In this document: positions 24,658 to 32,572 of the stretch, one piece after another | How positions within the stretch are numbered: position 1 is the first letter of the stretch | Layout of the letters: each line of letters opens with the position of its first letter | Assembly: GCA_030448005.1 (NCBI GenBank) | Contig: JAUJNT010000005.1 | Span: forward strand, 143,885 to 207,884 | DNA length: 64,000 nt | Reading direction: 5' to 3' | DNA from: Thermoleophilaceae bacterium | Lineage (GTDB): Bacteria; Actinomycetota; Thermoleophilia; Solirubrobacterales; Thermoleophilaceae | Notes under the pieces: model-generated | What the model was told of the DNA's origin: nothing | The model's database searches: none | What the model saw: only the letters and a program-made list of their open reading frames with translations | Position numbers and translations under genes: made by a program

Positions 24658-25892
24658 TCAGGACGTGACGGCTTCGAGGCCGAGGACCTCCCCGAACGAC
24701 TCGGCGTCCGGATCGATCTCGTGGGTCTCGAAGCTGCCACGGACGGCGTCGAGCGTCTTCAGCCCCTCGCCGGTGATCACGAGCACCACCCGCTCGTCGC
24801 GCGCGATCTCCCCCGCTCGGCGAGCTTGGCGAGCGTGGCCGTGGTGACCCCGCCGGCGGTCTCGGTGAACACGCCGGTGGTCTCCGCGAGCAGCCGGATG
24901 CCGGCGCGGATCTCGTCGTCGGTCACCGAATCGACCGTGCCGCCCGAGCGCCGCGCGAGCTCCAGCGCGTAGGGCCCGTCGGCGGGATTGCCGATCGCAA
25001 GCGACTTGGCGATGGTCTTGGGCTTCACCGGCCGGCAGATCTCGTGCCCCGCCTCGAACGCCTGGGCCACGGGCGAGCAGCCCTCGGCCTGTGCGCCGTT
25101 GAACACGGGGAGATCGCCGGACAGGAGACCGACCTCCTTCCACTCCTCGAAGCCGCGGGCGATCTTGGTGAACAGCGAGCCGGAGGCCACAGGGACCACC
25201 AGGCGGTCGGGCAGCTCGAAGCCGAGCTGTTCCGCGATCTCGAAGCCGAGCGTCTTCGACCCCTCGGCGTAGTAGGGGCGCAGGTTCACGTTCACGAACG
25301 CCCAGTCGCGCTCGCCCGCGATCTCGGTGCAGAGCCTGTTCACGTCGTCGTAGTTGCCGCGCACGGCCACGAGGTTCGTGCCGTAGACCCCGGTGGCGAG
25401 GATCTTCTGCTCCTCGAGGTCGGCGGGCACGAACACGTAGGACTCGAGGCCCGCCGCGGCGGCGTGGGCGGCCACCGCGTTTGCCAGGTTGCCGGTGGAG
25501 GCGCACGCCACCACCTCGAAGCCGAGCTCCCGGGCCTTTGCGAGCGCCACCGTGACAACCCGGTCCTTGAAGGAGTGCGTGGGGTTGGCCGCGTCGTTCT
25601 TCACCCACACCTCCCGCAGGCCAAGGCGCTGCGCCAGCCGGTCGGCGTGGATCAGCGGCGTCACGCCCGCCGCCAGGGCGGTACGCGGCTGCTGCTCGAA
25701 TGGGAGGAAGTCCGCGTAGCGCCAGATCGACTGCGGGCCCGCCTGGATCCTGCGCTTGGTCTCGGCGGCATCGAGCGCCGAGAAGTCGTAGCTCACCTCG
25801 AGCGGGCCGAAGCACCGCTCGCATACGTAGCGAGCCTCGAGCGGATAGCTAGTTCCGCATTCCTTGCACTTGAGTGCGTCTACTGCTGCCAT
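24658..25892 (-). CDS. Threonine synthase-family PLP enzyme, frameshifted near the C-terminus (possible homocysteine synthase)
   Basis: Fold-type II PLP enzyme. An N-terminal zinc ribbon (C9, C12, C24, C27: CKECG, CERCFGPLEV) precedes the catalytic domain with NPTHSFKDR (103-111; K109 should bind PLP), STGNLANAV and the phosphate loop region GSLFTKI. The first 371 codons end at 24777; sequence matching the family end (EIARDERVVLVITGEGLKTLDAV) continues in the -1-shifted frame to 24658. The shift lies at a five-base C run (24810-24814) where six would restore a 411-residue protein. The SAM-I riboswitch upstream and the sulfur carrier downstream argue that the product is homocysteine from O-phosphohomoserine rather than threonine. 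Could be a mutation or an assembly error. Confidence 0.85.
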
Positions 25893-25910
25893 TGCCGTCC
25901 CTTCAGATAG

Positions 25911-25943
25911 AAAAACGTCCGCCGCTTGCTTCGGTGACGGACG
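25911..25943 (-). terminator. Riboswitch-linked intrinsic terminator
   Basis: On the minus strand, GCGTCCG and CGGACG form a stem around a GC-rich loop, followed by TTTTT (25915-25911). It starts immediately after the 3' P1 strand of the SAM-I aptamer and ends about 18 nt before the start codon, which is the layout of a transcriptional OFF switch. Confidence 0.88.
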
Positions 25944-26078
25944 CTCATCTGAAGCGCTTCGTCACATCTCCCAGACCCACTGCGGATCTGATGGACTTGG
26001 CACCTTTCCCGTCGACGTCAGTCGATCGGGATGGTTGCCGGGGTTTCGTAGGGCCATTTCCCTCCACCCCTCTGGATG
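25944..26078 (-). promoter_or_regulatory. SAM-I (S-box) riboswitch
   Basis: Minus-strand aptamer of about 135 nt. In order it shows AGAGGGGTGGAGGGAAATGG, GGCCCTACGAAACCCCGGCAACC (26055-26033 region), a P3 arm, AAGGTGCCAAGTCC (around 26004-25994) and the closing CAGATGAG (25951-25944). These are the conserved S-box blocks, including the GGCAACC kink-turn/pseudoknot and GGTGCCAA core. CGCATC at the 5' end pairs with GATGAG to make P1. SAM binding should stabilise P1 and let the terminator form, switching the operon off when SAM is plentiful. Confidence 0.93.
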
Positions 26079-26100
26079 CGTACGGCTATGTCAACTGCGC

Positions 26101-26128
26101 AGGATACAAGGCCCGGCGGCAGATTCAA
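26101..26128 (-). promoter_or_regulatory. Putative promoter of the riboswitch operon
   Basis: TTGAAT (26128-26123) and TATCCT (26106-26101) on the minus strand are spaced by 16 nt. Transcription would start about 20 nt before the aptamer. The divergent GT-C gene begins at 26167, so the sites fall in an 88-bp divergent region. Assigned by eye only. Confidence 0.45.
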
Positions 26129-26166
26129 GGCCGGTGCCCTACCCGGGGCGCCACTATCCTGCGCCC

Positions 26167-28128
26167 GTGGCCTGGGTCGCGCAGCACGCCGTCCTGGGGC
26201 TCGCCGCGCTCGCCCTGAGCGCCGCCGCCCTGCGGGCGGCCTCGCTCACGGGAGCCGTCGGACTCGAGCGGATCGTAGCCGCCGCGCCGATCGCCGCCGG
26301 GGTCGCGTGCTCGCAATGCCTGTTGCTCGGGCTGGTCCGGCTGGGCTCGAGCCCCGTGGCGCTCGGGCTCGCGGCCGCCCTCACCTGGATGGCCTCGCGC
26401 CGGCTCCCTTCGCGTGGCCCCTCCGCCGCCGGCGAGCTGGCGGCGTGGTGGGCGGCGCGCAGCCGGGGCGAGCGGGCGCTGGCGGGGGCGGCCGCCGGGG
26501 CTTTCCTCGCCCTCTGCGCGTGGCTTCTGCGCTACCCCTACGTGGGCAACGACGGCGTCACCTACCACCTGAACACCGTCGTCGACTTCGTGGAGAGCGG
26601 CCGCCCGACCGACCTCGTCACAAGCACCTACGCCTTCCCCACCGCCAACCACCCGCTCACCAACGAGCTGCTGCTCAGCTGGCCGATCTCGATCGCCCGC
26701 AGCTTTGCGCCCGCCACCCTCTGGACCCCTGCGGCGCTCGTGCTCGCGGGGTTCGCGGCATGGGTGGGGCTGCGCGCGCTCGCGGTCCCGCCGCGAGCGC
26801 GTGCCCTGGCAGTCGCCGCTCTCTGCACGCTGCCGCTGAACCTGGAGCACCTCGGCGAGCCCAACTCCGACACCCCCGCTCTCGCCTGGCTCCTGTGCGC
26901 CGTGGCGCTGGCGGCGGGAGCGGGGCGAAGGCCGGCATTGCTGGTACCCGCCGTTCTCGCGGGCGGCCTGGCGCTCGGGACGAAGACCACGGTGCTGTGG
27001 CCGCTGTTGGTGGCCCTCGGAGCGGGCGCCTACCTGGCGCGAGGACGGCTGCGGGGGCTGAGAGGGCCGCTCGTATTGGCATTCGTCGGCGCGCTCGTGG
27101 TCGGCGGGTACTGGTATGCCCGCAACACCCTCGACCACGGCTTTCCCCTGTGGCCGTTTCTCGAGACGCCCTGGAGCGACCCCCTCCCCCGCCTGCTCGA
27201 GCTCTTCTCACACACGTTCCTCGACCGTCCGCGCGCGACCCTCGAGGGCCGGGTGGACGATTACGTGGAGACCCTTGCCGGGGCGCTCCTGCTGATACCC
27301 GCCGCGGTCCTGCTGCCACTCCTCGCGCGGCGCCGCGAGGTCACCGTGGCCGCTGCCGTCGCGGCCGTGTCGCTTCTCCTGTGGGCGAGCGCGCCGATCA
27401 CCGGCGTGGGAGACGTGATCGGCCTCGAGGACTTCTCGATCTCCGCCCTGCGCTACCTGCTGCCCGCGATGGCGGTCGTCATCTTCACGGTGGCGCTCGC
27501 GGCCCGGGGAGGCGACCTCGCGGCCTGGGTGGCGACCGTCGCGCTCGGGGTTGCGATCGTCTGGAACCTCATCGCGGCGGCCGGGCTCGGCTTCCCTTTC
27601 CTGCCGGGGATCGGCACGCTGCTGGTCGGTGGCGCGATCGGCGCTCTCGGCGCGCTGCTCGTGGCTCGCCGGCGTCGCCGCTCCGGGCGACGGCTTCCGC
27701 CGCGGGTGGCGGCCGTGGCGGGCGCGGCGCTCGCCGGGGCGCTGCTCGCCGCCCCCGCGTCGGGCTGGGTGGAGCGCCACGGGGCCGTGGCCCGCACCCA
27801 GGACGCGGAGCTCGTGCAGTGGTTTGCGGGCACCGGCCGGCTGCGGGACACCGAGCCGCTCGCCTTCACCCGGATCCGCTACGCCCCCCTCGCAGGTGAT
27901 CGCCTGGAGCGCAGCCTCGACCTCGTTCCCAAGCGCGAGCCGTGCGCCCGGGCGCGCGAGCGCGGGTGGATCGTCTTCGGCGCGGCCTTCACGCTCCCGG
28001 TCAGGGGCCGCCCCGGGGAGCGCTTCCCGGAGATCGCCCCGGTGGAGCGCTGCCGGTTCAAGGACCGCCCGGCCTACAGGAGCCAGCTCTTCCGCGTGTA
28101 TGCGCCCGGCGCATCGCTTCAGCGGTAG
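26167..28128 (+). CDS. GT-C-fold membrane glycosyltransferase-like protein
   Basis: 653 residues from GTG 26167; longer frames run into the divergent riboswitch region. Around 12 hydrophobic segments. The first extracytoplasmic loop carries NDGVTYHLNTVVDFVESGRP, the Asp-containing loop of polyprenyl-phosphate-sugar-dependent (GT39/GT83-like) transferases, then TANHPLTNELLLSWP. The C-terminal ~120 residues are soluble, with several cysteines. It probably transfers a sugar from a lipid carrier on the outer face of the membrane. No close named family can be given. Confidence 0.72.
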   Translation: MAWVAQHAVLGLAALALSAAALRAASLTGAVGLERIVAAAPIAAGVACSQCLLLGLVRLGSSPVALGLAAALTWMASRRLPSRGPSAAGELAAWWAARSRGERALAGAAAGAFLALCAWLLRYPYVGNDGVTYHLNTVVDFVESGRPTDLVTSTYAFPTANHPLTNELLLSWPISIARSFAPATLWTPAALVLAGFAAWVGLRALAVPPRARALAVAALCTLPLNLEHLGEPNSDTPALAWLLCAVALAAGAGRRPALLVPAVLAGGLALGTKTTVLWPLLVALGAGAYLARGRLRGLRGPLVLAFVGALVVGGYWYARNTLDHGFPLWPFLETPWSDPLPRLLELFSHTFLDRPRATLEGRVDDYVETLAGALLLIPAAVLLPLLARRREVTVAAAVAAVSLLLWASAPITGVGDVIGLEDFSISALRYLLPAMAVVIFTVALAARGGDLAAWVATVALGVAIVWNLIAAAGLGFPFLPGIGTLLVGGAIGALGALLVARRRRRSGRRLPPRVAAVAGAALAGALLAAPASGWVERHGAVARTQDAELVQWFAGTGRLRDTEPLAFTRIRYAPLAGDRLERSLDLVPKREPCARARERGWIVFGAAFTLPVRGRPGERFPEIAPVERCRFKDRPAYRSQLFRVYAPGASLQR

Positions 28129-28187
28129 GCGGGGCGAGTCGGGTGCGGCCTTGCCCCCCACGTCCGGCGGGGGTAGCGGGAGGGCGC

Positions 28188-28227
28188 CGTCCTGGATAGG
28201 GGTCACCCCACGACCACCACCAGGACG
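28188..28227. repeat. Hairpin CGTCCTGG...CCAGGACG, member of a dispersed GC-rich repeat
   Basis: Perfect 8-bp stem (28188-28195 with 28220-28227) around GATAGGGGTCACCCC. The words CCGTCCTG, GGGGTGAC-like and CCAGGACG recur in the elements at 42178-42300 and 43266-43323. It lies downstream of the GT-C gene and could also act as a terminator. Confidence 0.5.
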
Positions 28228-28297
28228 CCACACCCGGGGCTGCTAACGACGCACCGGTTGCTCCTCTGTCAAGTCGTACGACCTAACCGGCCTGCTT

Positions 28298-28897
28298 TCA
28301 CCGGCCTCCACGGAGGCGCGGCAGCGCGAGGTCGGTCCAGAACTCGATAGACCGAGGCTGCCGGCTCATAGACGACTCAAGGTGGTGAGAGTCGGTTCCA
28401 AACTCATTCTGCAGGTAGGCGCAAAGGTCAGCGCCGTAAATGATCACATCCGTCTGCCAGACCGAGAAAACGGGGTTCCCCTCCAACGAAGGCTCATCGG
28501 GGATGAAGCGATGTGCGTAGACGGGGACAAGGGTTGGCGCCGCTGCAATGCGCTCGCGAGCAATCGCACAGGCGCTCGCGAGGTCAGCCGGTTGTGCTCC
28601 CCAGGCGTCATACCAGAAGCCATTTCGCTCAATGTCGAAACAAACACCGCGCGCTGGCCGGTCGAGCCAGGCCCGCAGCTCCTCGAAGCTCCCGGATCGC
28701 CAGTTGGGAAAGCCCTCAGAGGTCGGCAAGCCACAGGAAAGAAGGGCGCGCAGGTCGGGCGGAAACGTGAATCGGTGTCTCTGCTCGACCTTGGAAAGTT
28801 CGTCGGCCGACATGCCAGCGTCGACGGCAACATCCTGCGGCGGACTCTGGATGAACTGGCGCAAGCAGCGAAGACTGCTCTCCGGCACGGCTGACAT
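28298..28897 (-). CDS. SUKH (SMI1/KNR4)-superfamily protein
   Basis: 199 residues. The pattern ADELSKVEQRHRFTFPPDLRALLSCGLP (about 30-57) is the start of the SUKH fold, and LVPVYAHRFIPDEPSLEGNPVFSVWQTDVIIYGADL matches the conserved C-terminal part. Many SUKH proteins are immunity proteins for polymorphic toxins, but no toxin gene is next to it. Base composition is visibly lower in GC than the flanks, and a decayed IS110 copy lies upstream, so it may have been acquired. Function otherwise unknown. Confidence 0.72.
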   Translation of the reverse strand: MSAVPESSLRCLRQFIQSPPQDVAVDAGMSADELSKVEQRHRFTFPPDLRALLSCGLPTSEGFPNWRSGSFEELRAWLDRPARGVCFDIERNGFWYDAWGAQPADLASACAIARERIAAAPTLVPVYAHRFIPDEPSLEGNPVFSVWQTDVIIYGADLCAYLQNEFGTDSHHLESSMSRQPRSIEFWTDLALPRLRGGR

Positions 28898-29027
28898 AGC
28901 AACAGCCTATGCGGCCGCTGGGCCGATTCGTGGAGCTTGCCGTCGAGGCGCTCGCGGCACTCAGCCCGCCGAGTGTTGCAGCCCTGCGGGCTGCGATCGG
29001 ACGGGCATGAGCACCACGACCGCAGCT

Positions 29028-30100
29028 TCAGGCAAGCGCCGGCGCGCGCACGCTCCCGCCGCGCACCTTAATCCGCGCTGGCGGATCGGCCGGCTCTGCG
29101 CGCAACAGACGAAAGACGACCCGTGCGAGATGGCGCTTGAGCGCGCAGCGCCTCGCGGCGGCTCTTGCCATCCCGCTGCTTTCGCTCGAGGTAGGCACGG
29201 GCGCGCGGGTCCCAACGCCCCTGGACGATCGCGATCTTGTGCAGCGCGGAGTTGGGCTGGCGGTTGCGTGACGGCTGAGGCGATGGCGACGCTGCTGGCC
29301 CGACGGGGCGTCGAGCGGCGCGACGCCGGCGAGGCAGGCAAACTGGGCATCGCTTCGGAAGCGGCCGATACCGCCGGTCTCGCCGATGATCTTGGCGGCG
29401 ACGAGCACGCCACAGCCCTTCAGCTCGAGCAGCTGCGGCGCGTAGTCGGCGACGAGCACCGCGATCTCGCGCTCGAGCTCGTTCGCCTCCCGCGTCAGCT
29501 GACGGCAGTGCCGCACCAGGTGGCGTCCGATCCGCACCTGGACGTCCTGCTCTCCGCGCGCGAGGCGGCGCCCGACGCGCTCGAGCCAGATCATGCGATC
29601 GAGCGCGCCGGTCGGCACGCGCAGGTCCGGCTGGATCGCGTGCAGGAGCCAGCGGAGGCGATCCTGCGCCTCGCTTCGCTGGCCCGCACGAGTGTCTCGC
29701 GATGACTCACGAGCAATTGCAGATCGCGGGCCCTGTGGTCATCCACCGCTGCGGGCAGCTCCGGATGCGCGAGACGCGCGCGCGATCGCGAGAGCGTCGA
29801 TCGAGTCAGACTTGCCGAAGGCGCGCTCTTTCTCGCTCCGGCCATCAGCTTCGGGGGGACGCGTACGACACGCTCGCCACGCTTCAGCAAGAAGCGCTCC
29901 AGCCCGCGGCTGACTCCGCGGACGTCCTCGAGCGCCCAGAGGCGATCCGTGCTTGCGGCCTGCGCCCAAGCGAGCAGCTCCCCATACCCGGCGGGGCGCG
30001 CGGCAGCGGTTCGCTCGTCGACGAGCTCACCGCTGCCGGACCTGACAGCTACTGCGGTGTGGGTCTGCTTGTGCGGGTCGACTCCGATAACGAGCGTCAT
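29028..30100 (-). pseudogene. IS110-family transposase, multiply frameshifted
   Basis: The ATG at 30100 begins MTLVIGVDPHKQTHTAVAV with the first catalytic Asp of the DEDD nuclease, then WALEDVRG and, in another frame near 29810-29780, KSDSIDALAIARA (the paired Asp residues). The Transposase_20 C-terminal domain is recognisable in a third frame (LKGCGVLVAAKIIGETGGIGRFRSDAQFA, then LAGVAPLDAPSG), and LKRHLARVVFRLL marks the end. At least three frame changes are needed to join these, so the element is dead. No clear element ends or target duplication were seen, as is usual for IS110. Confidence 0.85.
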
Positions 30101-30523
30101 CACTTCCTTTCGTTCAGCTGTGGACGGAAGCGGAGCTCCAGCGGACAAGCCTCAATTGGGGCAAAGGCCACGCTCCTCTCAGGTCACGCTGGAGATCCTC
30201 GGGCGGCGACGGACGACAGAACCGGTGCCAGTCAGCCCACAAGGGGCGACAGCGGGACCAAGAGTCAGTCCGCCGCCAGTCCGAGGACCTAAGCGCCGGC
30301 CCCGGACGCCACAGCGTCCAACGCCGGGTCGGCCTCTATCCCATCAACCGGGCCGCGTCTCAACGATGACATTGAGGTCGGGAGCCCGCGGCTCCATCCC
30401 CGTCACCGGGGCCGTAGGGCCGGAGCGGCGGGGGACTCCGGGGGCGCGAGCCCCCGGCTACATCACTGCGGGGTAGAATCCGGACCGTGAGCGCCCTGTC
30501 CGACGACCCCCTCAGTCCAGGCC
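30101..30523. other. Spacer between IS110 remnant and corA
   Basis: About 420 nt without a credible gene. A 7-bp hairpin CCGGGGG/CCCCCGG lies at 30438-30457, and TAGAAT at 30474-30479 could be the -10 element of the corA promoter, though no good -35 is visible. The part nearest the IS remnant may include its upstream flank. Confidence 0.45.
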
Positions 30524-31552
30524 ATGCCGAGCATTCCGCGGCCACGCCTTCGCAAGGCTCCCAGAGCCGGGGTCGACGCCAGGCCTGAACAGGGCGCGCT
30601 CGAGCCGAACGTCGAGCGCGTCGTCCATGGCGGTGGCGGGGCTGACGGCGCTGCCGAAGGCGCGGGGCTTCACTGGATCAACGTCGAGCGACCCGGACCC
30701 GCCGAGCGGGCCTGGCTCGAGGAGCACTTCGACTTTCACCACCTCGACTTCGAGGACATCACGTCGCGAAACCAGCGACCGAAGATCGACGAGTACCCCG
30801 ACTACCTCTTCATCATCCTGCACTTCCCGGTGTTCGACAAGTCGCTCGGTCGCCTGAACGCCGCGGAGCTCGACATGTTCATCGGGCCGGACTTCCTGAT
30901 CACGCTGCCCAACCAGCCGATCCCACCGGTCGACTACCTCTTCGAGCGCTGCGAGTCCACCGAGGAGGTCAGGGAGGACCTGATGTCCAAGGGCTCGGGC
31001 TACCTGCTCTACAGGATCGTCGATGACTCCTTCGACTACTGCTTTCCGATGCTGCGCAAGATGGGCAACAAGCTGGAGGCGATCGAGGAGAACATCTTCG
31101 AGGGCCGCTCGGAGGAGGTCGTGCGCGACATCTCGAACGCCAAGCAGGAGATCATCAACTTCCGCAAGATCATCCGCCCCCAGCGCCCGGTGCTGCGCGA
31201 CCTCGAGCGCACCAAGCAGCGCTACCTCGCGGCGGAGATGGACATCTACTTCGACGACATCGTCGACGCCTCGGAGCGCATCTGGGACATGCTCGAGAAC
31301 TACAAGGAGGTGGTCGAGGCGCTCGAGGACACGAACGAGTCGGTGCTCTCGCACCGCGTGAACGACGTCCTGCGCGTGCTCACCGCCTTCAACCTCGTGA
31401 TCCTCCCCCTCACCCTGATCGGCACGATCTTCGGGATGAACGTCGCCGTGCCCGGCGAGAGCAGCATCACGGCGTTCTGGCTCATCATCGCGGGGATGGT
31501 CGTGATGCTGGCGGGGATCCTTCTCTTCTTCCGCCGCCGCGGCTGGCTCTAG
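30524..31552 (+). CDS. corA: CorA-family magnesium/cobalt transporter
   Basis: 342 residues. A soluble N-terminal alpha/beta domain (HWINVERPGPAERAWLEEHF, then LDFEDITSRNQRPKIDEYPDYLFIILHFP) leads into long stalk helices (about 180-280). Two C-terminal membrane helices follow, the first ending in the selectivity motif GMN (IGTIFGMNV) and the second in a basic RRRGWL tail. Forms a pentameric Mg2+ channel in the inner membrane. The downstream GT2 gene starts 13 nt later, so they may be co-transcribed. Confidence 0.95.
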   Translation: MPSIPRPRLRKAPRAGVDARPEQGALEPNVERVVHGGGGADGAAEGAGLHWINVERPGPAERAWLEEHFDFHHLDFEDITSRNQRPKIDEYPDYLFIILHFPVFDKSLGRLNAAELDMFIGPDFLITLPNQPIPPVDYLFERCESTEEVREDLMSKGSGYLLYRIVDDSFDYCFPMLRKMGNKLEAIEENIFEGRSEEVVRDISNAKQEIINFRKIIRPQRPVLRDLERTKQRYLAAEMDIYFDDIVDASERIWDMLENYKEVVEALEDTNESVLSHRVNDVLRVLTAFNLVILPLTLIGTIFGMNVAVPGESSITAFWLIIAGMVVMLAGILLFFRRRGWL

Positions 31553-31565
31553 GAGCCCGAACGGC

Positions 31566-32546
31566 TTGACCGCGGCGGGCCTCGACGTGTCGGTGGTGAT
31601 CCCTTGCCACGCGGCGGCGGGAACCGTGGGACCGCTGCTCGACGCGCTCCGCGCCCAGGACCTCTCCCCCGAGCGCTACGAGGTAATCGTGGTGGACCCC
31701 GGCGCCGACGGCACGCACCGGCTCCTCCAAGGGATCGCCGCCGGATGGAGCGCGCCGCCCGAGCTGCTAGTCGTGCGCGGCCCCCTGCGCGACGGGCCGG
31801 CGGCCAAGCGCAACATGGGCGTCTCGCTCGCCCGCGGCCGGGTGCTCGCCTTCACCGACTCCGATTGCGTGCCGGAGCCAGGCTGGCTCGCTCAGGGCCT
31901 TGCCGCTGTGGACCGGGGGGTGCAGGTCGTGCAGGGCGCCGTGATCCCGCCGGAGGGCTCACGGCGCCACCCGCTGTCCCATGAGATCCACGTGATGTCG
32001 GACGTGGGGCTGCACGAGACCTCCAACATGTTCTACGAGCGCGCGCTCTTCGACCGGCTGGGGGGCTTCACCACCCGCTACTTCCGCCGCTTCGGTGCGC
32101 CGTTCGGGGAGGACGTCGAGCTGGGCTGGCGTGCCCGGCGCGCCGGCGCCTCCTACGCCTTCGAGCCGAGGTCGGTGGTCCGGCATCCGGTGGGTGCGCC
32201 AAGCCTGCGCCGGCGCCTGCACGAGCAGTGGCTTGCGCGGGCGTTTCCTCAACTCGTGCGCGACGTGCCGGAGCTACGTGAGGCCCTGATGTTCAGGCGG
32301 TGGTTCCTCACGCCGCGAAGCGCGGCCGCCGCGTGCGCGGTGCTCGGGCTCGCGCTGACAAGGCGGGCCCCGGTGGCCGGGGCGCTAGCGCTCCCTTACA
32401 GCCGTGCACTGCTCCGCGAGCTCCGCCGTGCGGAGGGCGGTCCGGCAGCGCTGGGGGGCCTGCTGGCGGCCAATTTGGTCTCGGACATGGCGTTGCTGGT
32501 GGCGCTTGCGTGCGGCAGCCTCCGGGCGCGGTGCCTTGTGATCTGA
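31566..32546 (+). CDS. Family 2 glycosyltransferase with C-terminal membrane segments
   Basis: 326 residues from TTG 31566. DVSVVIPCHAAAGTVGPLLDAL opens the GT-A fold; AAKRNMGVSLARG, LAFTDSDCVPEPGWL (DxD region) and FGEDVELGWRARRAG are the donor and acceptor motifs. Two hydrophobic segments near the C-terminus (about 265-320) could anchor it. Follows corA closely and is 26 nt ahead of the SDR gene. Confidence 0.85.
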   Translation: MTAAGLDVSVVIPCHAAAGTVGPLLDALRAQDLSPERYEVIVVDPGADGTHRLLQGIAAGWSAPPELLVVRGPLRDGPAAKRNMGVSLARGRVLAFTDSDCVPEPGWLAQGLAAVDRGVQVVQGAVIPPEGSRRHPLSHEIHVMSDVGLHETSNMFYERALFDRLGGFTTRYFRRFGAPFGEDVELGWRARRAGASYAFEPRSVVRHPVGAPSLRRRLHEQWLARAFPQLVRDVPELREALMFRRWFLTPRSAAAACAVLGLALTRRAPVAGALALPYSRALLRELRRAEGGPAALGGLLAANLVSDMALLVALACGSLRARCLVI

Positions 32547-32572
32547 GCCCGAGCGGCTCCGTCGAAGTACCT

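Noticed and set aside
25864-26166. Reading the GT-C gene from 25864
   Set aside because: The extension crosses the SAM-I riboswitch, its terminator and the promoter region of the opposite strand.
28548-29705. 385-residue plus-strand frame across the SUKH gene and IS110
   Set aside because: Antisense to recognisable SUKH and transposase sequence and without motifs.
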